DNA of 64,000 nucleotides from Leucosporidium creatinivorum (GCA_001600635.1 BCKL01000009.1:496001-560000), one strand, 5' to 3'; positions 31,767 to 43,715 are shown, counted from the stretch's first letter. Notes: generated by a model not told the origin, from the letters alone. A program made the numbers and translations.

Positions 31767-33572
31767 ATGACTCTGGTACACAACAGCACACGCCTCATCG
31801 CCAGGACTGCCCTGCAGTCTTGCATCAAGCGCTCCCCCACACCTTTCTCCTGCGGCTCAGCTCTCTCCGCTTCGAGCAGGACTTTCGCTTCTTCTCCCGC
31901 TGCTGCTGCACCCTCCCTTCGCGCCTCTCTCAAGCAGCGCGCGCGCGGCATCACTTCGACCCCGGTCGTCGAGGTAGAGGGAGAGAGCCCTTCTCACGCT
32001 GCCACCGACGACACAATCATCCACGAGTATCCTGAGGAGCACGAGTTCGACCCAAAGGACCTGGGTAAGCTCCAAATTTCTCACAGCTGCTAGTGTACAG
32101 CTTGCTCGTGTACACGGCTTGCTAGTGAGCACAGCTGACGCCTCGGTCCACTTCCGGCAGGTCATTCGACGGATGGACCAGAGGTCGATGTTGGCAAGCA
32201 CTCGAAGCGCACACTCGCTTCCTTCTCTATGACAGAGAAGGTCTGCGTCGTAACGGGGGCTGCTCGCGGCGTGCGTTGCCTCTTTTCTCGTGCGCCGAGA
32301 CCGAGCTGACCCTCTTCGGTGTTCGCAGCTCGGCAACCTCATGGCTCGTACCTTCGCCGAATCAGGCTCCAACTCGATCGTCATCCTCGACCTCGACGAA
32401 GCGCAAGCTCAGCACGCCGCCGAAGACCTCGTCAAGTGGTTCGAGGAGCACGGAGGAGCCAAGAAAGGAGAGATCTCGGCAATTGGGTTGGGATGCGATG
32501 TGGGAAACGAAGATGCGGTGAAGAGTGTGTTTGGAAAGATTGTGGACAAGTACGGAAGGGTGGACGTGCTCGTCACAGCCGCAGGCATCGTTGGTGAGTG
32601 TTCGCTTTCTCCCGCCGAGACTTTCACCCCCGAGGACAGCCGCTCACTGCTGTCGCTACATCACAGAAAACTACCCTGCTACCGAGTACCCGGCCGACAG
32701 GTTCCGCAAGCTCATGAACATCAACGTCGAGGGGTGAGTTCACTTCGGTCGACGAGCCGAGCTGGAAAACTGACCGACACATCCTCCTCGCTCGTCGTAA
32801 CAGCTCCTTCTTCTGCGCTCGCGAGGCCGCCAAGGATATGATGCGTCGCGAGGCTCCCGGAGTGAGTCTACATCTCTCTGCCTCGCCCAGTCTCAAGCTT
32901 GACCGACTGCTCGGCGCCGAAGCTGACTCGTTCCTCGTCTCGCAGTCCATCGTCATGATCGGCTCAATGTCTGGGTCATGCGTCAATATCCCTCAACCTC
33001 AATCGCCTTACAATGCCAGCAAGGCTGCTGTTCGTCATATGGCTAGCTCGCTCGCCGTCGAATGGGCCAGCAAGAACATCCGCGTCAACGTGATCTCGCC
33101 CGGTGAGTCCTGCAGGTGCTGTCTCCGTAAGGCCACTGACTGACGCAATTCGAGTGCTCTGCTAGGCTACATGGCGGTGAGTCTACGCTCCGTTCTCATG
33201 ACTCACCGACTCCGAGGCCAAGATCGCCGAGCTAACTCTTCGATCCTTCGCAGACCGCTCTCACTCGCGTCATCCTCGACCGTGCTCCCGACCTCCGCGA
33301 TGCCTGGGTCAATCTCACTCCCATGGGCCGTATCGGAGAGCCCGAGGATCTGAAGGGTGAGGACAGAGCTCGCTCACTTCAGCGCCGAGCCGAATGCTGA
33401 CCGACTCTCTCACCAACAGGCGCCGTCATCTACCTCGCTTCCGACGCCTCTTCCTTCACTACTGGAGCTGAGATCCTCGTTGATGGAGGTTACACTCGCG
33501 TAGGTCTTGCTTCGCCTTCTAGCGCTCGGTCGACGTTTCGCTCATGTTGCCTCTCTCGTATCGCAGACCTAG
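31767..33572 (+). CDS. Short-chain dehydrogenase/reductase with a mitochondrial-type leader
   Basis: NAD(P)-dependent oxidoreductase, closest in feel to fungal polyol (arabinitol/mannitol/sorbose) dehydrogenases. The N-terminus (MTLVHNSTRLIARTALQSCIKRS...SRTFASS) is basic and Ser-rich, as in a mitochondrial presequence. Rossmann motif VVTGAARGLG spans an intron near 32272-32327; later blocks are DVLVTAAGIV and INVEGSFFCAREAA. Catalytic residues are the Ser of IGSMSG and the Tyr and Lys of SPYNASKAA, both in the exon after 32945. An 11-nt microexon at 33166-33176 gives GYMA across its joins. The last exon adds one codon and the stop TAG (33570-33572), after GAEILVDGGYTR. About ten exons; the substrate is not determined by sequence. 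Confidence 0.87.
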
Positions 33573-33962
33573 ACACCGTCAAGTATACACCTCTCGACGC
33601 CACCTCCCACCCAACTTTCTCCCATCATACTCCTCTCCCATCGTACACCCTAAAAACTTCAACTCGCGAAGGAGCGACCACCCTCGGCACTCGATGTGGA
33701 GGGCTCAGCTCAGACGGACGCTCGCCCAGAATTCAGTAGCAATGCAGTTCAGCTTCAGTAGTCAATCCCGCCCGACTCTCGGAGTATACGGGAGCAGCTC
33801 CACCGCTTCAAGGCGGAGAGCACGAGCAGAGCCGAAAGCCGAGAGTCAAGAGCCGCTCTCCTTCCGAACACTCAACCGGGCATGACTGGACAGCTCTAAA
33901 GATTGCAAGGTATAGACTTCGACAACAGCTTGCTTGTGGGCAGCAACTCTCTCATCTGCAGT
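33573..33962. other. Convergent 3' region, SDR / nucleotidase
   Basis: About 390 bp between two gene ends. No gene supported; short frames only. Confidence 0.35.
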
Positions 33963-35236
33963 TCAAGCTGTCTTCGACCCCTTGACGAACACCTCGGGCC
34001 ATACTTTGCGGAGGTCTGGAGCTCGGAAAGGATCAGCAAAAGCTCGCCTGCTTTAAAAACGCATGTCACTCACCCTCCATACCCCTCACAACGCTGACCT
34101 TGCCCTCCTTCTCCCCCATCTCCAACTTCTCCAACCCACCGAGCTTCTCCTGCTGATCCCCATGCTCATCAAACAGCACAGAGTGGCCCCACTTGAGCGA
34201 GTGAGCTCCCTTAATGTTCAGTGCTGAATCGTCGACGAAATAGACCTTTAGTGGGTCGGGCTGGCCACCGGCGGCGAGGGCGGCGTTGAAGTAGGCTGAG
34301 GGGAGGCGACAGGTCAGCTCGGTGCGAGCTGCGAATGCAGGGTCAAGAGGCTTACCTTCTTCTGGTTTGCAGGAAAACTCTTTGGCACCGTAGTCACAGC
34401 TGACCACGCCCTCGAAATGCTCGGCGAGGTCGAGGAGTGAGAGGACTCGGGTGGCGTGCTGCTCGGGGGGATAGGAAGGTTCGGATCAGCGTCTACTCGT
34501 TGAGGGTGACAGCAAGAGTATCGTACATTGTAGTAAGCGTTGGTGAGAGCCCACACGCGGAACCGAGAACGGTCAATGTCCTTTAACAGCGCCTGCATCT
34601 CGGCCGAGGGCTTGAGGACAGTCTCGAGCGGTAGAGCAGCATCGCATTGCTCGTCATAGTCGAGTGCTGTAGGTTCAATGGGTCAGGATGAGCGATCTCG
34701 GAGAGCGAGGGGCGGCGGCCGGGGAAGAGCAGCTACTCACGATCGACCTGGTGATGCCGTACAAGACCTCGGATAGCAAGGCCGTACTCAGTGTAGTAGC
34801 GCTGTAGAATCTGGAGGTCAGCTACTGTCCTCAGCGCGCTGCACGGGCTGAAGGCCCCGACTTACATGCCTCAGGTGCGCCGCCTCCTCCGCCGGTAGTC
34901 CCAGCCGCTCAAAGTACCGAGTGATCAGATCGCGCATCATCTCGTCAATTCCAACATCCTTGCTGTCTGCTCGGTGGAAGACAATGGTCAGCGCAGGGTC
35001 GCGGGCGCTCGTTCAACGCCGCAACGCCTCTGAGGACTGTACGGCGCTTTGTGCGGTCACGAGGGGTCGAAACCTACATAGACAGTTGTCAATGTCGAAG
35101 AATATGAGCGGTCTGGGGTCCAGGGGGTCCACGGGGGCCGGCGGCCTGGGTTGGCCTTGGGCGGTCGTGATCTTGACTGCTCGGAGGGTCAGCCAAGCTA
35201 CAAACGAGCAGGAGAGTGATGTTACTCACTAGCCAT
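33963..35236 (-). CDS. HAD-family pyrimidine 5'-nucleotidase, Sdt1/Phm8 type
   Basis: Hydrolyses nucleoside monophosphates such as UMP or CMP to nucleosides and phosphate; Phm8 relatives work in ribose salvage. The tiny first exon is ATGGCTA (35236-35230). Exon 2 gives PRPLIFFDIDNCLY, with the two nucleophile-motif aspartates of DID. Then KDVGIDEMMRDLITRYFERLG, YYTEYGLAIRGLVRHHQVD, LDYDEQCDAALPLE, WALTNAYYNHATRVL (HAD motif II Thr), FSCKPEE (motif III Lys) and VYFVDDSALNIKGA (motif IV DD) follow in order. The stop is TGA 33965-33963 after VFVKGSKTA. About nine exons, all four HAD motifs intact. Confidence 0.92.
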
Positions 35237-35579
35237 GTTTCTAGTGTGGTATAGAGAGCGTCTAGAGGTGCGTAGGAGTCGAGCGAGAATAGCGAAGCGA
35301 GACGTAGAAGCGAGACCCGCGACGGCCGAGCTGAGCGCTGAGCGCCACGCCAGCACGTTCGAGTCACGTCCCAGGAATCGCATCCTTAGGCCCGAGAATG
35401 AATACATTGGATGTAATTTCGAGGCTTGCAGAGCGCAGAGCCGACTCGGCCCCTGTCCTCGCCATCGCCGAGCTCTCGCAGCGTGCAGTTCTAGTAGCAA
35501 AGACGACATGACAACAGCTAGAGTACATCAACAGAGAGCTAGCCAATGTCGGAGGGTACGCTCCCTGCAGCTTCCTCCT
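35237..35579. other. Intergenic region upstream of the nucleotidase
   Basis: About 340 bp with the nucleotidase promoter and the PHAF1 3' region. Nothing else recognised. Confidence 0.35.
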
Positions 35580-37349
35580 CAGAACAGCCACACCGTCTCA
35601 ACGTCGTCCGTGCCCGTCACCTCCAGCGCGATACCGGGGAAGCCGTGAATATCTGGAGCAGGAAGCAGTGTCAGCGTTCTCTTAAGATCGAATACAGTCG
35701 AGAGAGAGGAGCTCACTCGTCGTCTTGCCCTTCATAGGCCCCTCACCGCCATCCGCCGCTCGGTCCAGCACCATCGGCCGCTCAGCCTCCTGCTCTGGCG
35801 TTGCTGACGACGGCCGCGAGATCTCCAGCTCTGCCGTACGACCCCTGCCCTTCTTCCCTCCCACCTTTGACCCCGTAGACGCCGGACTGCCTGACCGATT
35901 CGAGTCGACCGAACCGACTCGCGAGTCTCCACCTCCGATGACGCTCAGAAGACCATCCGTACCAGGGACTGAGCGAGGTGCAGTCGTATCGGCACTTGAG
36001 CCCGGCTTCAGTAGCTCGGCGAGGGAGCTGAAGGCGTCCAACGAGCTTCGGCGCTCCCCAGTCGAGTCGACCAGCTCCCAGCGACAGCGCGAGGTCCGAC
36101 CAAAGTTGATCTCGCCTGGGAGGTCAGAGTGGAGAATAATCTTGAGTATGGTGTGCTTGGTGGGGTGGAGGAGGAAGGTGAGGCCGAGGTGTGGGTGTGA
36201 GACGAAGTAGGCGTTGGCTGGGCAGGGTGCAGGAAGGAGTCAGCTCGAGCGCAGCAAGGGGCATAGAAGAGATAGCGTACGTTGTAGAGCAGGATCCACC
36301 GAAGAGCGAGAGCTGTGGATGGACATGCGCTCCTGTGAGGAGGAGAACAGGTCAGCTCGGCGGAGATTGGGTAGGGTGAATCCGGCGACTCACGTCTTCC
36401 TTCCAAAACGTCCGCACAGGACTGCCCAGGTCGCACATGAGATCCTCGCTAGTCGTCAGGCCTATCCTCAGCACGATGGGAGGTGTTGGACAGTCTTCGC
36501 CGCTGTGGAAATGGAGCAAGACGGAGGACGGCTTGCGATGCGAGTTGAGCTGTGGACGAAGGGTGAGCTGGGCCGCGAGTGAGACGCATCAACAGGGCTC
36601 ACCTTGATTTCAGCGAACAGCAGATCGCCCTCGGCTACAGTTGGCGACGCGGGCAAGACGGGATGAAGCCACGCCTGGTCGACCGAGATGTTCGGCGGCG
36701 TCGGCAGAGGCGTGAGGATGATGCGAGATAGGATTGAACCTGTTCGGTAGGTAATCAGCGAGTTGCATTGATCAGATCACCGCCACACTCACCTCCATTA
36801 GCCCTCCGAGCCACTGCAAAGGCCACGCCGGGATAGCTGAGCACCTCCTCGCCTTCGCCGTCGTCTCTCCCCGAGTTGTACGTCGGTCCCATCACTCGGC
36901 GCACCGTCTTAACCACGTCTTCTTCCTCGTCCGCGCGCCCCACTCGCAAAGCTTTCCCTCTGTAGGCGACCCATGAGCCAGCCTCGCCCGTGACCTCGAT
37001 ACGCGTGAGGCGTTGCGAAAGGGGATCGAACAGCAATGCGAGTGGTGGTGAAGTGAGCAGTAGATGTATGTCGGTCGTCGAAGGAGCCTGTGATGACCAC
37101 ATTTAGCTGCTGGGCTTCGGGCGTGAGAGATAGGTGGGGGGAACTCGCCTCGTCGTCCCAAACGAGCTTGGCGGAAGGGTAGCCATCACGCTGGCTTCGA
37201 ACTAGGTTCAGTACAGAGAAGAAGGTAGTGCCTGCTCGGCGGAGAAGTATCAGCTTGCCCATCGAGCTGAGCAGCTCGAACGATCGCGACTCACCCAGCG
37301 CGAACGGCCCCAGCGCCTCTCCTGGTAGCAAGTCGAGCGGGCGGATCAT
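35580..37349 (-). CDS. PHAF1: PHAF1/UPF0183-family protein
   Basis: Homologue of animal PHAF1 (C16orf70), which helps recruit the autophagy machinery to phagophores; the fungal role is inferred only. The start MIRPLDLLPGEALGPFALGES matches the family opening (LDI.PG..LG.F.LG). Then follow LLLTSPPLALLFDPLSQRLTRIEV, GPTYNSGRDDGEGEEVLSYPGVAFAV and VLRIGLTTSEDLMCDLGSPVRTFWKED, with the ED-CDLG-P signature, then ERMSIHS and AYFVSHPHLGLTFLLHPTKHTILKIILHSDLPG. A disordered Ser/Gly-rich insert near 36020-35720 separates the last conserved block, HGFPGIALEVTG, from the stop TGA 35582-35580. About eight exons. The identification rests on several blocks in the right order. Confidence 0.9.
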
Positions 37350-37880
37350 AGCACTGGTGTGTAGAGCTTATCGTTGATTTAGCTTGTGTAGTCGGAACCG
37401 AAGCGAGCGAGTCGAGCAAAATGTGGGGAGAGTTGAAGGAGCGAACGCGAGCTGCCTCGTCTCTTGTGCTCTAACACTTCACTCACTTCTCGTCGCCTCG
37501 CCTTCCGACTCGTACTGGACAGCAGCGGACAGCGCAGAGGTACTCTACCACCCTACAGCTCCCCTGCACGCCTCTTCTCGCTTGGACGCTCGGACGCTCG
37601 ACCCTCTCGCTGTGCGGTGCTCGCTCTGAACAAAGGTCGGTCGCTCATCCAGGGATAAAAAGAACGCAGAGAAGCAGTCGCTAACTGTCATACACTTTCT
37701 CGTGCAGCTCAACGTCTTCGGTCACACCGCTCGGCGCTGCTGCTATCCGCAACTTGCTCACCCGTCTCAGGTGCATTTCCATATACATACTCTGCGATGA
37801 GAGCGACCTCACTGACACTCGCTTTCTTCCTACAGCTCAAGCTCCTCCTCCGACTCGCTCACATCCCCTTCTCCGCCGAC
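37350..37880. promoter_or_regulatory. Divergent promoter region, PHAF1 / F-box-like gene
   Basis: About 530 bp. On the right side CTGACACTCGCTTTCTTCCTACAG (a 5' UTR intron end, at about 37811-37836) lies 45 bp before the ATG chosen for the F-box gene, so the upstream ATG at 37797 sits within that intron. Confidence 0.5.
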
Positions 37881-39363
37881 ATGCCCTGCCCCTCCCTTCC
37901 GACCGAGCTTCTCACTCAAATCATCTGCGAGGCCGCCATTGAGCTTCCCGAAGGAGACACCTACCAGCGCAACAAGGATCTTCGCTCCTTCTCGCTCGTC
38001 TCGTCCCAGTGGCGAGCCATCGCCCAAGCCGAGCTTCTTCGCCTGCCGACGGTCGGCACCCTTGGCGGACTGGAAGGCCTCTCCGAACTTCTCGCGGACG
38101 ACTCGAAGGCGGTCATGATGAAGTGTATCCGATTCGCACCGCATTGGGGTGGCCAGGAGGATCTACAAGACGGGCTATCGATCGTGCTGCAGACTCGGGG
38201 CGTCGCCGTGCTCGCGGTCTCGCTTCTCTACCGCAACATCTACAAGGGCACGGTGCAGGGTCTCGACTTCCTCACTGGAGGTGAGCTCCGATTTTGCTCA
38301 TCTGGCGCTCCTGCTGACCGATGTATGCCAACTCAGCCGCACCAGATCTCACTTCCCTCGCCCTCGCCGACGTGCAGCTGTCAGCGGATTTGGCGTCGCC
38401 TCCTCGGCTCGCTTTCCCCCAACTTACGACTCTGGACCTTCGCCGCGTGTCGGTATGCAGATCTCACTCGGTCAGCACCTGCCCCCTCGGTCAGCGCAGC
38501 ACAACTCCTCAGCTACGCACCCTCCACATCTCGGCCTCCGATTTCTCCCATTTCTCACCCATAACCATCGGCCACTTCCTCGAGCTCGTGGATCAGATCA
38601 CCGACCTCTCTCTTGACGGCTGCTACGGGCATCAGGATCTCGACCGCTTCAACGCCCTGCAGACGTTCGAGCTGGAATGGCCGCTTCGCCAGGGGTGGGG
38701 TCGGCTGGCAACGCTAAAGCTCTGCCGAAGCGCTGTTCAGGTGCTCAGGATCTCGGATTACTATCAGAGCCCTCCTAGAAATCTCGACCGACACTCTTCA
38801 GGACGCGAACGCCGAGATGGACTCGTTTGGAGGCATGATCCCGCAGGGCCGAGCAGTTCGACGAGCAAGTGGGAGGGTTGGGGGGGTGGCGAGTCCGACG
38901 ACGACGACGAGGAGAAAGTGAGAAACCCTTTCAAGCCACACGTGGACGTCGTTGACGAGGAAGAGGTGGAGAGGTCGAAGAAGGAGCAAGAGGAGGACCG
39001 TCGAGCGGAACGGATCGAGTACATCGCCTCTGAGCTCGTCGACTACATCTTCGTCGGCTTCGACAACCTCAAGATCCTCTACCTTCCCTCCACCTTTGCC
39101 TCAGCGATACGGACACCGCACTCGGACTACGACTACCCCTCGCTCGATCGCCTCGCCAACCTCTGCGACGACAACGCAGTCGAGATACGATTCGGAGAAC
39201 GTTGGTGGGATACTCGCTTGGCCAACAAACGATTCGAAGAGGTCGACTCAGATGAAGAGGTGCGTCGTCTTGACTTCGGCGTTACCACACTCGCGCCGAG
39301 AATGAGCGCTGCCTTCCCCGCGATCTTGAAAACACACAGGGCTCCGACGATCCGAGCTCGTGA
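37881..39363 (+). CDS. F-box-like protein with leucine-rich C-terminal region
   Basis: MPCPSLPTELLTQIICEAA and LRSFSLVSSQWRAIAQAELLRLP form an F-box-like motif at residues 4-55. It resembles the start of the gene at 3159, which supports the 37881 start. Exon 2 begins near 38336 (AAPDLTSLALADVQL) after a 55-nt intron, and a further intron may lie near 38449-38500. Leucine-rich segments follow (LRTLHISASDF, ITDLSLDGCYG, LATLKLCRSAVQVLRI). An acidic linker (ESDDDDEEK) and a charged EEVERSKKEQEEDRR block precede IFVGFDNLKILYLPSTF. A last intron from GTGCGT at 39262 to ACACACAG at 39340 would give the tail EEGSDDPSS, stop 39361-39363; unspliced it would end at 39382. The target is unknown. Confidence 0.7.
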
Positions 39364-39674
39364 TCTCGCCGCTGTACCGTAGCCCTTTCGCTCTTTGCTG
39401 TATCGACTTTACTTGATATCCCCTCGACGAGACCACGAGAGGGGAGGCTGGGATCGCCGAGCTTTCTAAAACCTTCGCTCTGTCCGAGATGGAGAGAGAG
39501 ATTCACTACAGTCATTGCACATTTCATTTGTTTCGATTCAAGTTGAGAGAGAAGAGTCCGAGTCCGAAAGCCCGAGTCCAAGCCGAGAGAGAAGGGGGAA
39601 GGGGAAGTTGCGATAAGCGCCTGCGTAAGAAGGAGCAACAATCGAGTAATGTCGAGTCGCGAGTCACGAATGCT
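39364..39674. other. Convergent 3' region
   Basis: About 310 bp between two gene ends, with a purine-rich stretch at 39535-39610 (GAGAGAAG, GAGTCCGAG). No gene seen. Confidence 0.35.
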
Positions 39675-41183
39675 CTAGACAAAGTAGTCGGCCAATCCCT
39701 GAGGCAATCCCACGCCGCCGGTGCGCTCGTACAGCTCGAGCTTGCCGTCCTTGGAGACGAGCGAGGCCTTGGAGCCTCCCATGCTCTTCATCTTCTCCTC
39801 GATCTCCTTGAGCACGAGCGAGAGCTTGTGCAAAGCGGGCTGAGCCTTCTTCTCCTCGACCTGGGTGGTAGAGATGAGTCAGTCTCGGTCGACGACAACG
39901 AGCGAGCGACGATGCTCACCCTCATCTCCTTGAGCTTGATGTCCTCGTACGAGCCGAACGATCCCTTGGAGTGACGAGCGAGGTACATCGAGGGAGTTTG
40001 CGAGAAGAGCATCTGTCGAATTGGCCGGGTCAGCTCACGGCGCCCACGAAAAGATGCTCGGCGCCGCCGAGAGAACCTCGGCGACCGGTGAGAGAACCTC
40101 GGCGACCGGTGAGAGATGCTGGGCGAAGACATACCTGATCATAAGCGGCGATGCGGTCGAACTTGGCCGTCTTGGAGATGAGCGAAAGCTCTACGATGGC
40201 CGACTGAGGGACGAGGTTGCCGGCCGTGTGCACGGTAAGCCCCGAGACGATGTCCTGCATAGCAGGCAGCGGCGCATTGTCGGACTGGGGCGAGAGAGTG
40301 CCGGCGGTGGAGGTCGATAGCGAGCGCGAGCGCGAGTCGGAGGTGCAGCAGTCGACGGGGAAGCGCACGAGAGCTTTCGTGCCGAGGAAGTCCTATCCGA
40401 GGTGAGGAGGGTCAGCGGACTAGTTCGACTACAGATAACGGTCAAGGCTTACAAAAGAGACGATACGGAAGTGAGCGCCGACCTCTCCCTCCTCGACGGC
40501 GTCGAATGAGGTAGCATCGCCGAGCGCCTCCTCCTTGAAGCCCTTCTCGATGGCGGCCTTCGATGCTTCCTGCACAGCTTCCCAGCGTGTGAGGGCGACA
40601 GTGTTCTTGCCGAGAAGCTCTACATCAATGCGGAAGTCCTTGGCGTCGGGAGCGGAGGAAGCCCACGCGAGGAGACGACGGAGGTTGACTCGGTCGGCGA
40701 CGAGGTTGAGCTTGTTGAACTCAAAGTTGGCCTCTTGGACTTTGACGGCTTGTACGAGAGCGGCGAGGGGAGCCGAAGGGTTGTGGTGGGCGTTGGGATC
40801 GGTGTAGTTGGGCTTGCTCGTCGCTCCCTTTTCTGCCTTGGGCGGTGTGACGGGGAATTCGGTGGCTTTCCAGATGGGGGCGGATCCTGCAGGTGAGCAG
40901 TAGGTGTATAGCAGGAAGCAGTACAGCAGTGTAGGAAGGGAGAGGGAGAGCAGAGAGAACGATAGTCAGCCCTCCACGTCGATTAAGAGCCAGGATTGCG
41001 GGGCTCACCAGGGACGAGGATGGCGGGGGTGGTGTCGTCGATGAGGTTGTAGGATGATACAGCACGGTGGTCCTTGAGCGTGACGACTTCGGGGTCGTCC
41101 TCGGTGGGGCGAGTGAAGGAAGCCTTGACGGTGGTGAGGTCTTCGAGCACGTCGCGCGCTTGTTCTTTCTGCTTGATTCCCAT
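39675..41183 (-). CDS. Fungal-specific conserved protein (family often mislabelled GGPP synthetase)
   Basis: MGIKQKEQARDVLEDL is followed by VSSYNLIDDTTPAILVPGEP, then KATEFPVTPPKAEKG, ANFEFNKLNLVADRVNLRRLLAW, DFRIDVELLGKNTVALTRWE and HFRIVSFDFLGTKALVRFPVDCC. This order (SYN-ID..TPTI-VPG-P, then NLR-LL-W, F-RIDVE--G-T, RI--YDF-G-K-LVRFE) is what I know from fungal proteins sometimes named geranylgeranyl pyrophosphate synthetase. No DDxxD prenyl-synthase motif is present, so that label would be wrong. The ATG follows a CTGAC...CCTACAG acceptor directly, implying a 5' UTR intron. Six or so exons, with a 21-bp repeat in one intron. Biochemical role unknown. Confidence 0.7.
40069..40110. repeat. 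Intronic 21-bp tandem duplication
   Basis: Two perfect adjacent copies of a 21-bp unit (GAGAGAACCTCGGCGACCGG plus T) at 40069-40089 and 40090-40110, followed by the first 6 bases of a third. They lie between two exons of the fungal-specific gene at 39675-41183. Confidence 0.9.
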
Positions 41184-41663
41184 CTGTAGGTGATCACTAG
41201 GTCAGCTGTGTAGTCTACCGAGTGAGCAGAGGACTTACGATGTGTGCTGAGGCGATCCGAAGAGGGCGAAGTGAATGGTAGGAAGGAGAGAGAGGGTTCC
41301 CTCGGACTCGAGAAGTGGGGCCCGACGAGTGGTCGTCTGACAGCCTTGCCAAGTTGACCGCGGCCGCTAGAGCTCACCGTTTTGGGAGGAGGCTGTAGCA
41401 GAGTACTGCATACGCCCACAGCGCTTCGGCTTCCTCCTTCCCGAAGCCTCGCACCCCTTCCCCTTCGTCTCGACGGTTCGGCCTCTTCGCCTCGTGTGCG
41501 CCCGTTTGCCTACAGGCAGCCACTTCGGCGCTAGGTCGACTAGAGATACGTAGATGTAATGAAAGCGCTTCATTTTTCGCGAAGCAGCCTCGGCGTTCTC
41601 TCCGCAATGCTTCGCAAGCCCTCTCAAGCCAAGCGACTCGCGATCTCAAGTCCATTGCGCATT
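41184..41663. other. Promoter and 5' UTR region of the fungal-specific gene
   Basis: Contains the probable 5' UTR intron (GTAAGT donor near 41240, acceptor at 41184) and promoter. The isovaleryl-CoA dehydrogenase 3' end is on the right. No other gene seen. Confidence 0.45.
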
Positions 41664-43715
41664 TCAACCCTTGACACCAAAGTCCGTGTTGAACTCGCGA
41701 CCGATGAGCATCCTGTAGGAGAATCAGCGAAGTCAGCAAGGGCGTTCGGCGTATGCCAGGGGCGTCTCAAAGCCGAGCTCACCTGCGAATCTCCTGAGTG
41801 CCGGCGCCGACTCGGTAGAGCTGAGCATCGCGAAGGATACGGCCTGTTGGGTAGTCATTGATGTAGCCGTTTCCTCCGAGCATCTGCATCGCCTCTGTGA
41901 AGGGAGCGGCGTCGGTCAGCAGAAGGCGGCGAGGAGCACAGCTCCCACGACGAACCAAGTCCGAGCTCAACGGCGCGGTCACTCGAGTAAAGGATGGCAC
42001 CGGCGCAGTCCTGTGAAAGAGAATGCGAGCTCGTGGTCAGCGATAGGGGCTCAAGAGAGGGACGGCAACAAGAGTTAACTCACCCTTCGGCTGACCTTGC
42101 CCGCCTCGCAAGCTATTGTAAAGGACAAGGTGTCAGCTGCAGTCGCCTCGGAGGTTGTAGAGCAGGCTCACCTCGTCCCACAGCATAAACGTATGCCCTT
42201 GTCGCCGAAAGCTTGGTGTACATGTCGGCGATCTTGCCCTGCATGAGCTGGAAGGTGCCGACCGCCTTGCCGAACTGCTCGCGATCGTGGACGTAAGGTA
42301 CAGCAACCTGGACAGAGGAGATTAGAGTCAGCATATTCTTGCAGGCGGCAGACGACCGCAGAACTCACATCGAAAGCAGCCTGCATTAACCCGAGCGGTC
42401 CACCAGAGAGGACTAGTCGCTCGAGATCGAGCCCCGACATGAGAACACCTGCGCCGCCGTTGATAGGACCAAGAACGTTCTCCTCTGGTACCTCGCAGTC
42501 CTCGAAGACAAGCTGTCCAGAGAAGAAGGGGACGAGGTCAGCTGCCAGCTCGCCATCGCCGAACAAGCGAACCGGCTGAGATGGCTCACCTCGCAAGTGT
42601 TGCTACCTCGCATTCCAAACTTGTCGAGCTTCTGATGAGTCGAGAAGCCCTTGAAACCCTTCTCGATGCTGTGCGTAGAGACAGTCAGCGGTACGCAGGT
42701 CGGCGAGACAGGAAGAAAGGCTCACATAAAAGTGGTGATGCCCTTGGAGCCCTTGGTAGGCTCAGTCTTGGCGTAAACGAGTAGGGTAGAAGCATCGGGA
42801 CCGTTGGTGATCCTGCACCAGCGGAAAGGAGTGGTCAGCGTTGATCGCTCGGCCGAGCAAGCGAGCTCCCCACTCACCAGAACTTGTTGCCGTTCAACAC
42901 CCAGCGTCCTTCCTTCTTCTCCGCCTTGAGCTTCATGCTGACGACGTCCGATCCTGCAAAGCGAGCTCCTCAGCACAAGTTCAACGAGGCCGTCTCCTCA
43001 TCGCTGGAACTCACCAGATCCAGGCTCAGACATGGCAAGGGAGCCGATCTTCTTTCCCGAGATGAGATCAGGAAGATACTTCTCCTTCTGCGCCTGTGTA
43101 CCGTTGCGAACGAGCTGTAGGAAGGTGCGTCCGAGATCAGCGGGCGAAGTCAAGCTCAAGTCCGTCGGCGCTCGGGGCTCTTACCTGGTTGACGCAGAGG
43201 TTCGAGTGAGCACCGTAAGACAAAGCAATGGATCCAGAACACCTCGAGATCTGTGCAAGAGGGTACAGAGTCAGCTCAGCGCCCTTGACAGCTTCCCCGG
43301 CGGCCCCACAACGAGACGCACCTCTTCCATCGCGATGACATGATCCAAGTAGGACTTGCCGAGCCCGCCAAACTCTTCGGGAGCAGTGATTCCAAGCAGA
43401 CCCATCTCGCCAAACTTCTCCCACAGCTGGTTCGGGAACTGGTTCTCGCGATCCGTCTTCTCAGCGAGCGGGGCCACTTCCTTGTCGGCGAAGGATGCTA
43501 CAGTCTCGCGGAGCTGTTGCAGAGGGTCAGCTATGCAGTGGCGAGCTGTAGGCTATCGAGCTCACCTCTGCTTGCTCCTCGGTGAGCCCTGCCAAGTCCG
43601 CTGAGTAGCCGCTGTATGCTCGACGAGCGAAAGCGGTGGGAGCTGTAAGCCTAGCAGCTGTAGGCCTGGCAGAGGCGCGTAGGAGGATTCGAGTAGTGTT
43701 GATGACGGTCTTCAT
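41664..43715 (-). CDS. IVD: Isovaleryl-CoA dehydrogenase, mitochondrial
   Basis: FAD enzyme of leucine breakdown that oxidises isovaleryl-CoA to 3-methylcrotonyl-CoA in the mitochondrial matrix. The N-terminus [22 protein letters not shown] is a clear presequence. Conserved blocks: [90 protein letters not shown] and [21 protein letters not shown]. The Glu of LDLERLV is the base position characteristic of IVD rather than other acyl-CoA dehydrogenases. Then GKMADMY-like [19 protein letters not shown] and [33 protein letters not shown] follow. Stop TGA 41666-41664 after DFGVKG. About a dozen exons, complete. Confidence 0.96.

Noticed and set aside
37797-37880. Upstream ATG of the second F-box gene
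   Set aside because: It lies within a 5' UTR intron ending CCTACAG at 37836, and the paralogue starts at the MP-SLP position.
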